A stretch of DNA of 7,178 nucleotides from NCBI GenBank assembly GCA_902806395.1, contig CADCWH010000364.1:1-7178 (forward strand), in the 5' to 3' direction. Every line of letters begins with the position of its first letter. Position 1 is the stretch's first letter. The notes below the pieces were generated by a model. The model had not been told where the DNA came from. It saw only the letters and a program-made list of their open reading frames with translations, and ran no database searches. This document shows, piece after piece, positions 1 to 5,556 of the stretch. The position numbers and the translations under genes were made by a program. This DNA is from an uncultured Thermomicrobiales bacterium (GTDB taxonomy: Bacteria > Chloroflexota > Chloroflexia > Thermomicrobiales > UBA6265).

Positions 1-69
1 CCAGCCCGAACCTGGCCCTCTGGGCAATGGTCGGCGCCGATGTCTGTAAGACGACCCCGTTCGTCGCCC
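1..69 (+). repeat. Inverted partial copy of the permease gene at the left edge
   Basis: Bases 1-69 are the reverse complement of bases 428-496, with three substitutions (positions 26, 35 and 47), so 66 of 69 match. Read on the plus strand from base 3, the fragment encodes the stretch of the permease that precedes its EAA loop (residues about 180-201), including SPNLALWAMVGADV. Two of the changes are silent and one turns Trp194 into Cys. Similarity stops abruptly at base 70. The fragment has no start, no stop and no continuation as a permease. It is either a fold-back or chimeric contig end, or a remnant of a second closely related permease gene. The contig-edge position and small size favour an assembly or amplification artefact, perhaps involving a variant strain. 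Confidence 0.85.
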
Positions 70-71
70 CC

Positions 72-1031
72 TTACCCGACCGGGGCGCCGAGGACCCGGA
101 TGAATACGAAGCAGAGCAGCAGCACGATCACGAAGGTGGTGACGGCCAGGGCCGAGCCGTAGCCAAAGGAGAGATTCTGGAACAAGGTTCGATAACTGTA
201 GAGGGTGAGCGTCTCGGTGGCACGGCCGGGGCCGCCATTGGTGAGGACCACCGGCAGGTCGAACATCCGGGCCGCGTCGATCAGACGAAACAGCAGGGCG
301 ACCAAAATCGTCGGCTTCAGCAGAGGCAGGGTGATTCGCCAGAAGGACTGCCAGGCGGTGGCGCCGTCGAGTGCGGATGCTTCGTTCAGGTCGCTCGGGA
401 TCAGTTGCAACCCGGCGAGGAGCAGCAGGGCGACGAACGGGGTCGTCTTCCAGACATCGGCACCGACCATCGCCCAGAGGGCCAGGTTCGGGCTGGCGAT
501 CCACGGCTCGTAGCTGGAGAGGATGCCGATGTCGGAAAGGATCCGGTTCATCACGCCGTATTCAGTCTGGTAGACCAGTTGCCAGACTTTGGCGGCGACG
601 ACGGTGGTCAGGGCCCAGGGGACGAGGACGGCGGCCCGCGTCAGGCCCCGGCCCGGGAACGATCGGTTGATCACGAGGGCAATGGCCAAGCCGAGGACGA
701 ATTCCAGGGCAACGGTCGCACCGGCGACGGTGCCGGTGACGCGCAGGGCGTTGAAGAACCGGTCGTCGGAGAGGATTTGCCGGTAGTTATCGACCCCTTC
801 CCAGGTGCGGGGTGTGTTTGCGAATCGGAGGTTGATCCGCCACAGGCTGAGCCAGACCGCCCGGCCCAGCGGGAAGAAGGCCACGAACGCAATCGTCGCC
901 AGGGCCGGCAGCACCAGCCAGAGGGCGAACAGGGCCTCGGAGCGCTGCTGGGCCGACCACCGCCGGGAGACGGTCACCGGCGATGCGGTCTCGGGCACGG
1001 GGGCGACGCGGTCGGGTCGGGTGATCGCCAT
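72..1031 (-). CDS. Sugar ABC transporter permease, MalF/UgpA type (CUT1 family)
   Basis: Inner-membrane subunit of a carbohydrate importer. It would pair with a second MalG-type permease and take substrate from the binding protein encoded just upstream. The 319-residue product has a cytoplasmic N-terminus of about 33 residues and about six membrane segments (near 34-62, 98-121, 132-153, 183-211, 238-256 and 290-313). The diagnostic EAA loop, which docks the ATPase, runs from about 217 to 238 and reads EASALDGATAW then ITLPLL. I chose the ATG at 1031 because GGAGG lies 5 bases upstream; an in-frame GTG at 1037 would overlap that ribosome site. The gene follows SBP1 by 109 bases in the same direction. 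The TAA stop (72-74) lies only a few bases from the end of the inverted copy at 1-69, so the last residues (after about FIRVLG) may not be native. Sugar specificity cannot be read from the sequence. Confidence 0.9.
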   Translation of the reverse strand: MAITRPDRVAPVPETASPVTVSRRWSAQQRSEALFALWLVLPALATIAFVAFFPLGRAVWLSLWRINLRFANTPRTWEGVDNYRQILSDDRFFNALRVTGTVAGATVALEFVLGLAIALVINRSFPGRGLTRAAVLVPWALTTVVAAKVWQLVYQTEYGVMNRILSDIGILSSYEPWIASPNLALWAMVGADVWKTTPFVALLLLAGLQLIPSDLNEASALDGATAWQSFWRITLPLLKPTILVALLFRLIDAARMFDLPVVLTNGGPGRATETLTLYSYRTLFQNLSFGYGSALAVTTFVIVLLLCFVFIRVLGAPVG

Positions 1032-1052
1032 GGGCACCTCCGCGACGCACGG

Positions 1053-1084
1053 GGCCGGGAGCGCGAACGCTCGCGCTCCCGGCC
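1053..1084 (-). terminator. Perfect 14-bp GC-rich hairpin between SBP1 and permease
   Basis: Arms 1053-1066 and 1071-1084 are exact reverse complements (GGCCGGGAGCGCGA and its complement) around a 4-base loop. There is no T-run after it in either direction, so it is not a classical intrinsic terminator. It lies about 20 bases before the permease start. I infer an intercistronic structure that stabilises SBP1 mRNA or limits read-through into the permease, as known for the malE-malF junction. Confidence 0.75.
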
Positions 1085-1101
1085 GGAGTTCGGCGGGTCA
1101 G

Positions 1102-1132
1102 ACGGGGTGGGGAACTATGTTCTCCACCCCGT
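1102..1132 (-). terminator. 14-bp hairpin just after the SBP1 stop codon
   Basis: Arms 1102-1115 (ACGGGGTGGGGAAC) and 1119-1132 pair at 13 of 14 positions around a 3-base loop. The exception is 1111/1123, a G-U pair in plus-strand RNA but a C/A mismatch in the minus-strand transcript. The hairpin starts 8 bases after the SBP1 stop and has no following T-run. Together with the hairpin at 1053-1084 it fills most of the SBP1-permease gap. The likely role is 3' protection of SBP1 mRNA or partial termination. Confidence 0.7.
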
Positions 1133-1140
1133 GGGGACGC

Positions 1141-2523
1141 CTAGCTACTGAGGACCTGTTCGATGCCCTCGACCATGTCGCCGACGGCCTGCTCGGGCTC
1201 CTTGGCCTGGGTCATCACCTCGGCAAAGTTCGGCTGCAGCACATCAGCCGACATCTGGCTGTAGTACGGGCTGACCGGGCGCGGCTTGAGCGATTCGAAG
1301 GCAGCGCTGAGCCGGTCAACATAGGGGTACTTGGCGCGGACTTCCTCCGCTTCCAAGACCGCGGTTCGAGCCGGCAAGCTGCCATTGCCCAGGTAGCGGG
1401 CGGTCTGCTGCTCGACCGAGGTGAGGAACTGGATCGCGGTCGCCGCCTGCTCGGGGTAGCGGGAATTGACCGAGATGCCGAGCATCCAGGCACCGAGGCA
1501 GCCGGGACCGGGTTCGGCACCGGTCGCGGACGGGAGCGGCGCCACGTCCCAGAGGCCCTTGACCGCTGACGTGTCGGCGTCCATCGCGGAGGTGGCGGTG
1601 ATCCACATCCGGAGGAAGACCGCCCTGCCCTCGACGAACACGTTCTGGGCGTCGGGCCCTGTCGCCATCGTCAGCGTCGATTCGGGGGAGATCTTGTCGG
1701 TGTAGATGTAGTTGACGAGCCGGGTCAGGCTATCGACCGCCGCCGTGCCCTCGCCGAGGGCGACCCCGCCCTCGGCGTCAAGGATGTCACCGCCGTGGCC
1801 CCAGAGGTGCTCCAGCCAACTGATCAGGCCACCCTCGGTCTGGGCCGCCTGGAAGATGAAGCCGGACCGGTCGGCGGTCTGCAACTGCTTGGCGGCCGTG
1901 ACCAGCTCGTCGTAGGACTTCGGCGCTTCGAGGCCCGCCTCCTCGAGGAGGTCCTTGCGGTAGAAGAGGCCGGGGCCGTTGTTGTACCAGGGGATGCCGT
2001 AGATCTCGCCGTCGTAGGTGGCGCCCTGGATCGTGCCGGAGAAGAAGGCCTCCCGGTCCGCGTCGGGCAGGGCGTCGGAGATGTTCGCCGTCCAGCCAGC
2101 GGCGGCGAACTCGGGCACGAAGGGGACATCCATCGAGACGATGTCGGCCGATTCGTCGCCCGCCGTGGCGACGGTGACGAACTTGTCGTGCAGGTCGGTG
2201 GTCGTGGCCCCTTGCTCCTGGTAGCTGATCTGGAGGGCGGGGTCCTGGGCGTTGAAGGCGTCGACCTGCTGCTGGGTATAGCCGGTCGGGTCGCGGGCGG
2301 CGAACCAGGTCAGGGTGATCGGGTCCTGGGCGCGGGCCTTTCGGGCCGGCCCGAGCGCGGCGGCGACCGCCGGGACCGACAGGCCAAGGGCGGCGGCCCG
2401 CTTCAGGGTCGAGCGACGGGACTCGCGCAACCGCAGGGCCTCGCCCAACAGATGACTCATGGCCGGAGTCGCGGCATCGGTCGGCGTCGGGACGTCGCGC
2501 GAAACTGATGGGTCACTGCTCAT
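1141..2523 (-). CDS. Carbohydrate ABC transporter substrate-binding protein with Tat signal (SBP1)
   Basis: Extracytoplasmic sugar-binding protein (family 1 solute-binding fold) that captures substrate for the permease encoded downstream. The 460-residue product has a hydrophilic N-terminus, a twin-arginine motif SRRSTLK at 35-41 (Thr where Phe is usual), a hydrophobic stretch at about 43-59 and a probable cleavage site at ARA|QD (65/66). There is no lipobox Cys. The mature part begins ITLTWFAARD and shows family features such as GEIYGIPWYNNGPGLFYRKDL (172-192) and FVEGRAVFLRMW (296-307), resembling trehalose/maltose-type binding proteins; the substrate is not certain. I chose the ATG at 2523 because GAGGAGG lies 7 bases upstream. 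The frame stays open to 2742, but that extension would run through the predicted promoter at 2699-2727, so it is rejected. The gene heads the unit SBP1-hairpins-permease. Confidence 0.92.
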   Translation of the reverse strand: MSSDPSVSRDVPTPTDAATPAMSHLLGEALRLRESRRSTLKRAAALGLSVPAVAAALGPARKARAQDPITLTWFAARDPTGYTQQQVDAFNAQDPALQISYQEQGATTTDLHDKFVTVATAGDESADIVSMDVPFVPEFAAAGWTANISDALPDADREAFFSGTIQGATYDGEIYGIPWYNNGPGLFYRKDLLEEAGLEAPKSYDELVTAAKQLQTADRSGFIFQAAQTEGGLISWLEHLWGHGGDILDAEGGVALGEGTAAVDSLTRLVNYIYTDKISPESTLTMATGPDAQNVFVEGRAVFLRMWITATSAMDADTSAVKGLWDVAPLPSATGAEPGPGCLGAWMLGISVNSRYPEQAATAIQFLTSVEQQTARYLGNGSLPARTAVLEAEEVRAKYPYVDRLSAAFESLKPRPVSPYYSQMSADVLQPNFAEVMTQAKEPEQAVGDMVEGIEQVLSS

Positions 2524-2530
2524 GGGGTGT

Positions 2531-2537
2531 CCTCCTC
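2531..2537 (-). promoter_or_regulatory. Ribosome binding site of SBP1
   Basis: GAGGAGG ends 7 bases before the ATG at 2523. It decides the start against the longer in-frame option at 2742 and against the internal ATG at residue 22. Confidence 0.8.
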
Positions 2538-2548
2538 GACACGGTCGC

Positions 2549-2563
2549 TCGTACGACTCGACG
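2549..2563. repeat. 15-base element shared with the SBP2 upstream region (copy 1)
   Basis: TCGTACGACTCGACG here differs by one base from 5423-5437 (G instead of C at the sixth position). This copy lies 26-40 bases before the SBP1 start, inside the predicted 5' UTR. It could be a shared regulatory site or coincidence. Its core CGTAGGACT also occurs inside the SBP1 gene at 1911-1919, which weakens the case. Confidence 0.35.
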
Positions 2564-2688
2564 GTGAGTGATGGTGCCCGGGTTCCACCGTGGACATCAT
2601 CGTCCAAGGCCGCCATCCCAGCACCGCGGCAGGTCTCACCTCCTCTGGCGGGTCCGGGCGTCGGGCCGGGCCGGCGATGATCTCTGGA

Positions 2689-2725
2689 CCTGTCTGCCAC
2701 GCTACGACAGGGCCAACGGGCTGTC
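2689..2725 (-). promoter_or_regulatory. Iterated GACAG/CTGTC half-sites across the SBP1 promoter
   Basis: Reading the minus strand, GACAG (2725-2721, inside the -35 box), CTGTC (2710-2706) and GACAG (2694-2690) alternate in orientation, with 10- and 11-base spacers. The last two extend to CCTGTC and GACAGG. The array spans the -35 and -10 boxes, which is where a repressor would act. The binding protein is unknown. Confidence 0.35.
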
Positions 2726-2727
2726 AA
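2699..2727 (-). promoter_or_regulatory. Predicted promoter of the SBP1-permease unit
   Basis: On the minus strand a perfect -35 box TTGACA (2727-2722) is followed after 17 bases by TAGCGT (2704-2699), which keeps the key T, A and final T of a -10 box. Transcription would start near 2692 and leave a 5' UTR of about 170 bases, which contains a second strong but unused-looking AGAGGAGG (2646-2639). The box lies in the 280-base gap between the moeA stop and the SBP1 start, so the sugar genes do not depend on moeA transcription. Confidence 0.6.
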
Positions 2728-2803
2728 CTGACCCTCCGCCATTCGTTGGGCCGCGACGACCAGGACGTGCGATCACGTACGAGTATCACCCTGGTATTCC
2801 CGG

Positions 2804-4093
2804 CTACCCCGAACCGAGGGGGAATCCGAGGAGCAGGGCATCGACCCGCTCACCGACCTCGTAGGCCCGATCGCGCGGGGGAAGGACCAGCAGGGCGTTG
2901 GCCCCGAGCCAGGACGCCAGGCGAGATGATCCCTGGCCGCCGGTCGTCACCGCTGCGAGGGAGCCGTCGGCGGCGACCGACACGATGGCCCGCGGATAGT
3001 CAGTCCTGTCCCCGGAAGGGATCGTCTGACCGAGTGTGACCCGGACGCGGGTGCGCTCCCAGCCGACGCGGCCGAGGGTCATGGCGATGGCGGGGCGGAT
3101 GAATAGCTCGAAGCCGGCCAAGGCAGAGACAGGGTTGCCGGGTAGGCCGAAGATCAACGTCGTGCGATGTCCGGTGTCGGAGTCGGGATCTGGCACGATG
3201 GCCGTGGCGAAGGTGAACGGCTTCCCCGGCCTCATCGCCACCCGGCGAAGGTGGACGGTCGCGAGGCCGGGCAGGAGGGCTTTGACCAGGTCCCGCTCAC
3301 CCATCGAGACGCCACCGCTGGTGATCACGATGTCATCGGCGGCGATCCGGTCCCTCAGCAGAATCTCGAGCGGGGCGGCGTCGTCCGGAGCATGACCGAC
3401 CCAGCGGACATCCCCGCCTTCCGCCCGGGTCGCCGCCAGCAGGCTGAAGCGGTTCGAGTCGCGGATCTGACCCGGGCCCGGCGGGATGCCGGGCTCGACC
3501 AACTCGTCGCCGGTGGAGATGATGGTCACTCGGGGGCGGCGGCGGACCGGCACGGGGACCAGCCCCACGCTCGCGACCAAGCCGAGTTCTGCCGGCCCCA
3601 ACAGCGCCCCCGCCGGGACCAGTTCGTCTCCCCGGCGGGCGTCCGCTCCGGGCGGCCGCACGTATTGACCGCTCCGGGGTGATTCACCCGCGATGATCAC
3701 GTGGTCTTCCGAGACCTCGGTCTCCTCGACGGGCACGACCGCATCGGCACCGGGAGGGATCGGGGCGCCAGTGGTGATCCGGACGGCGGTGCCAGGGGTC
3801 ACCTCGACATCGATCACCTGACCCGCCATCTGGTCGGCCAGGATCTCCCGCCAGGGCGAGCCATCGTCAGCCATCACGGCGAAGCCGTCCATCGTCGCGG
3901 CGGCGAATGGCGGTTGGTCTTCCGGCGACACCGCCGCGATCGCCAGGGTCCGGCCCGGCGCGCGATGGAGGGGAACGTACTCAACGGTCAGCGGTGCCGC
4001 GTGTCGCAGCACCGTGGATAGGACCTCGTCGGGTGATCGTGCGTCGTCGATGTCCGCGGGTAGGGTTCGATCTGGCCGCGCGTCATGGTCCAC
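2804..4093 (-). CDS. moeA: Molybdopterin molybdenumtransferase MoeA
   Basis: Cytoplasmic enzyme that inserts molybdate into adenylylated molybdopterin, the last common step of molybdenum cofactor synthesis. The 429-residue product is slightly longer than the usual 400-410 and has all family landmarks: PPFAAATMDGFAV (61-73), ITTGAPIPPGADAV (106-119), STGDEL (193-198), TSGGVSMGERD (258-268), PGKPF (289-293) and GLPGNPVSA (316-324). A C-terminal domain IV ends at LLLGF. A hydrophilic insert (about 298-311, PDPDSDTGHR) lies between PGKPF and GLPGNP. The start is GTG at 4093, with GAGGAA 7 bases upstream; no in-frame ATG lies near. The stop is TAG. No other cofactor gene (moaA, mobA, mogA) is nearby. 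The gene diverges from the LacI gene across 272 bases and is followed by the SBP1 promoter region. No key motif is missing, so it is probably functional. Confidence 0.95.
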   Translation of the reverse strand: MDHDARPDRTLPADIDDARSPDEVLSTVLRHAAPLTVEYVPLHRAPGRTLAIAAVSPEDQPPFAAATMDGFAVMADDGSPWREILADQMAGQVIDVEVTPGTAVRITTGAPIPPGADAVVPVEETEVSEDHVIIAGESPRSGQYVRPPGADARRGDELVPAGALLGPAELGLVASVGLVPVPVRRRPRVTIISTGDELVEPGIPPGPGQIRDSNRFSLLAATRAEGGDVRWVGHAPDDAAPLEILLRDRIAADDIVITSGGVSMGERDLVKALLPGLATVHLRRVAMRPGKPFTFATAIVPDPDSDTGHRTTLIFGLPGNPVSALAGFELFIRPAIAMTLGRVGWERTRVRVTLGQTIPSGDRTDYPRAIVSVAADGSLAAVTTGGQGSSRLASWLGANALLVLPPRDRAYEVGERVDALLLGFPLGSG

Positions 4094-4103
4094 TAGGCGA
4101 TTC

Positions 4104-4119
4104 CTCGGTCACTCGGTCA
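4104..4119 (-). repeat. Two tandem 8-base copies at the moeA ribosome site
   Basis: CTCGGTCA occurs twice head to tail (4104-4111 and 4112-4119). On the minus strand this gives TGACCGAG twice, and the second copy runs into the moeA Shine-Dalgarno GAGGAA. It is probably a small slippage duplication. I see no good -35/-10 pair for moeA; TAGGCT near 4154-4149 (minus strand) is only a lone -10-like box. Confidence 0.4.
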
Positions 4120-4285
4120 CCAGGTTGAAATGGATCGCGTCGTCGGCTCAGCCTAGCACGGGACGGACCGTCGACCGGCATCGCGACAGACCGCTGGGGG
4201 CACGCGGCAAGCTTTGCCACGGTGCTCTGCCGAACGACGCCATCAGGGCGACGCACTGACCTGCGTTGAGTGGGGCCCCGACCCG

Positions 4286-4314
4286 TTGACAGGGGATGAC
4301 CTCCCGGTTATACG
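4286..4314 (+). promoter_or_regulatory. Predicted promoter of the LacI-family gene
   Basis: A perfect TTGACA (4286-4291) and TATACG (4309-4314) are separated by 17 bases. The expected start near 4321 leaves about 45 bases before the ATG at 4366, which is preceded by GGGAGG (4355-4360). The 272-base region between moeA and this gene (4094-4365) holds no other gene that I can support. Confidence 0.65.
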
Positions 4315-4321
4315 TATCACC
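4306..4321. promoter_or_regulatory. Putative LacI-family operator on the -10 box (autoregulation)
   Basis: GGTTATACGTATCACC is a 16-base palindrome with 7 of 8 pairs matching and a central CG, the form bound by LacI-family dimers whose hinge helices insert at a central CpG. It covers the -10 box and likely start point of the regulator's own gene, an ideal place for negative autoregulation. The half GTATCACC recurs exactly at 2783-2790, upstream of the SBP1 promoter, but without a matching other half. Confidence 0.5.
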
Positions 4322-4365
4322 CGCTCGACGGCGGTGCGCTGGTACGACTGGGAAGGGAGGCGACG

Positions 4366-5391
4366 ATGTCTCTGCAGGCGTCCCGTAAGCGGCCCACCCA
4401 GGCCGATGTCGCTCGGGTGGCCGGCGTCTCCCAGGCGACGGTCTCCTATGTCATCAGTGGGAGGTCGGGGAGTGCGATTCCCGAGGAAACCAGACGGCGC
4501 ATCCTCAAGAACGCAAGTGAACTCGGCTACGTGCCCAATAGCGCGGCGCGGTCCCTACGCACGCGCGTCACCGGCACCATCGCCAGTGTGATCCCCGACA
4601 TCACGAACCCGTTCTATCCGGCGTTCGAGCGGGGAATCCAGGACGGTGCCGAGCGACACGGGTACGTGCTGACGGTCTACAACACCGACGGGGACGCCGA
4701 GAAGGAACGGAGGGCCCTGCGCTCGTTGCAGGCGGGTCGGGTCGATGGCGTGGTCGGCGTGTTCTTCCACCAGACCGCGCGGGACCTCCAGCCCCTCCTC
4801 GATCGCGCCATCTCCGTCACCCTGCTTGACCCGACCGATGACGAGCCCGGCGATCTCCCGCTAGACCGCCTCCATGTCGATAACGTCAGGGCGGCCGAGG
4901 CGGCGACCACCTACCTGATCAGGAGGGGTCACCGGCACCTGGCCATGATCGCCGGCCGGGGTGGACCGCGCGAGGCCCGGCTTCTCGGGTTTCGACGGGC
5001 GCTCGAGTCCTATGGCCTCCGGCCCAGTGGTGACGTGATCCAGGACGGCGACGACCACGCGGGCGGCGGTGCCGCCGCGATGGGTCGGCTCCTGATGCTC
5101 GCCGACCGGCCAACGGCCGTATTCGCCGCCAACGACGTGATGGCGATCGGGGCCATGCTGACGCTCCGCGAGGCGGGGCTGCGGGTCCCGGCGGACGTGG
5201 CGGTGATGGGCTTCGACGACATCCCGATGGCGACGATGGTCAGCCCGCCGTTGACGACCGTCGCCCAATACCCCGAGCGGCTGGGGGCGCGTGCCGTGGA
5301 GCTCCTGGTCCAGCGATTATCCGGGCGAGTCGTGGGTGGTGGCCGTTCCATCGAGATGCCGTTCGACATCGTGGTTCGGGCGTCCGCTTGA
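4366..5391 (+). CDS. LacI-family transcriptional regulator
   Basis: Sugar-responsive DNA-binding repressor of 341 residues, typical for the family. The N-terminal helix-turn-helix is TQADVARVAGVSQATVSYVI (11-30), followed by the hinge segment NSAARSLRT (58-66) that contacts the minor groove. The effector-binding and dimerisation core follows, with ITNPFYPAF (79-87), RVDGVVG (125-131), HVDN (170-173), FAANDVMAIGAM (253-264) and VMGFDDIPMA (280-289), as in ribose/galactose-type periplasmic-binding folds. The ATG at 4366 follows GGGAGG by 5 bases. The gene sits between the two sugar-binding protein genes and just upstream of SBP2, so SBP2, and probably SBP1-permease, are its likely targets. The inducer is unknown. 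No domain is truncated. Confidence 0.93.
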   Translation: MSLQASRKRPTQADVARVAGVSQATVSYVISGRSGSAIPEETRRRILKNASELGYVPNSAARSLRTRVTGTIASVIPDITNPFYPAFERGIQDGAERHGYVLTVYNTDGDAEKERRALRSLQAGRVDGVVGVFFHQTARDLQPLLDRAISVTLLDPTDDEPGDLPLDRLHVDNVRAAEAATTYLIRRGHRHLAMIAGRGGPREARLLGFRRALESYGLRPSGDVIQDGDDHAGGGAAAMGRLLMLADRPTAVFAANDVMAIGAMLTLREAGLRVPADVAVMGFDDIPMATMVSPPLTTVAQYPERLGARAVELLVQRLSGRVVGGGRSIEMPFDIVVRASA

Positions 5392-5422
5392 CGCGCCAAA
5401 GTTCCAGTATCCCCCGAAGAGG

Positions 5423-5437
5423 TCGTAGGACTCGACG
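5423..5437. repeat. 15-base element shared with the SBP1 upstream region (copy 2)
   Basis: TCGTAGGACTCGACG matches 2549-2563 at 14 of 15 positions. It lies about 120-134 bases before the SBP2 start, in the 165-base gap after the LacI gene. No convincing -35/-10 pair is seen in this gap, so SBP2 may be read from the LacI promoter or from an unrecognised one. Confidence 0.35.
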
Positions 5438-5453
5438 ACGCGTGGAGGTCAGC

Positions 5454-5543
5454 GTGCGAAGAACGGGCCGAGGGCCGCCGGACCACACCATCCGAGGCGT
5501 GAGGCGCATGGCGCCGCACAGCGCGCGTTCGATCGGCCGATGA
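5454..5543 (+). CDS. Possible 29-residue leader ORF upstream of SBP2
   Basis: A GTG at 5454 has GGAGG (5444-5448) 5 bases upstream and opens a 29-codon frame that stops at TGA 5541-5543, 13 bases before the SBP2 ATG. The product starts MRRTGRGPPDH and has 8 arginines, many from codons that are uncommon in GC-rich genomes (CGA, AGA, AGG). It has no recognisable domain or signal peptide. It could be a leader peptide affecting SBP2 translation, or a chance frame in GC-rich DNA. Confidence 0.25.
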   Translation: MRRTGRGPPDHTIRGVRRMAPHSARSIGR

Positions 5544-5556
5544 TGAGGAGAGACGC

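Noticed and set aside
27..1151. Long 374-codon plus-strand open frame at the left end
   Set aside because: It is antisense to the permease. Its protein is low-complexity Gly/Asp/Gln-rich without domains, and it begins inside the inverted fragment. GC-rich antisense frames are commonly open.
1795..2508. 237-codon plus-strand frame opposite SBP1
   Set aside because: Its product is Gly/Val/Arg-rich with no recognisable fold, and it lies entirely antisense to a well-supported gene.
2524..2742. 73-residue N-terminal extension of SBP1 from a start at 2742
   Set aside because: It would run through the predicted promoter, lacks a ribosome site, and would push the Tat signal far inside the protein. 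The ATG at 2523 has an excellent GAGGAGG.
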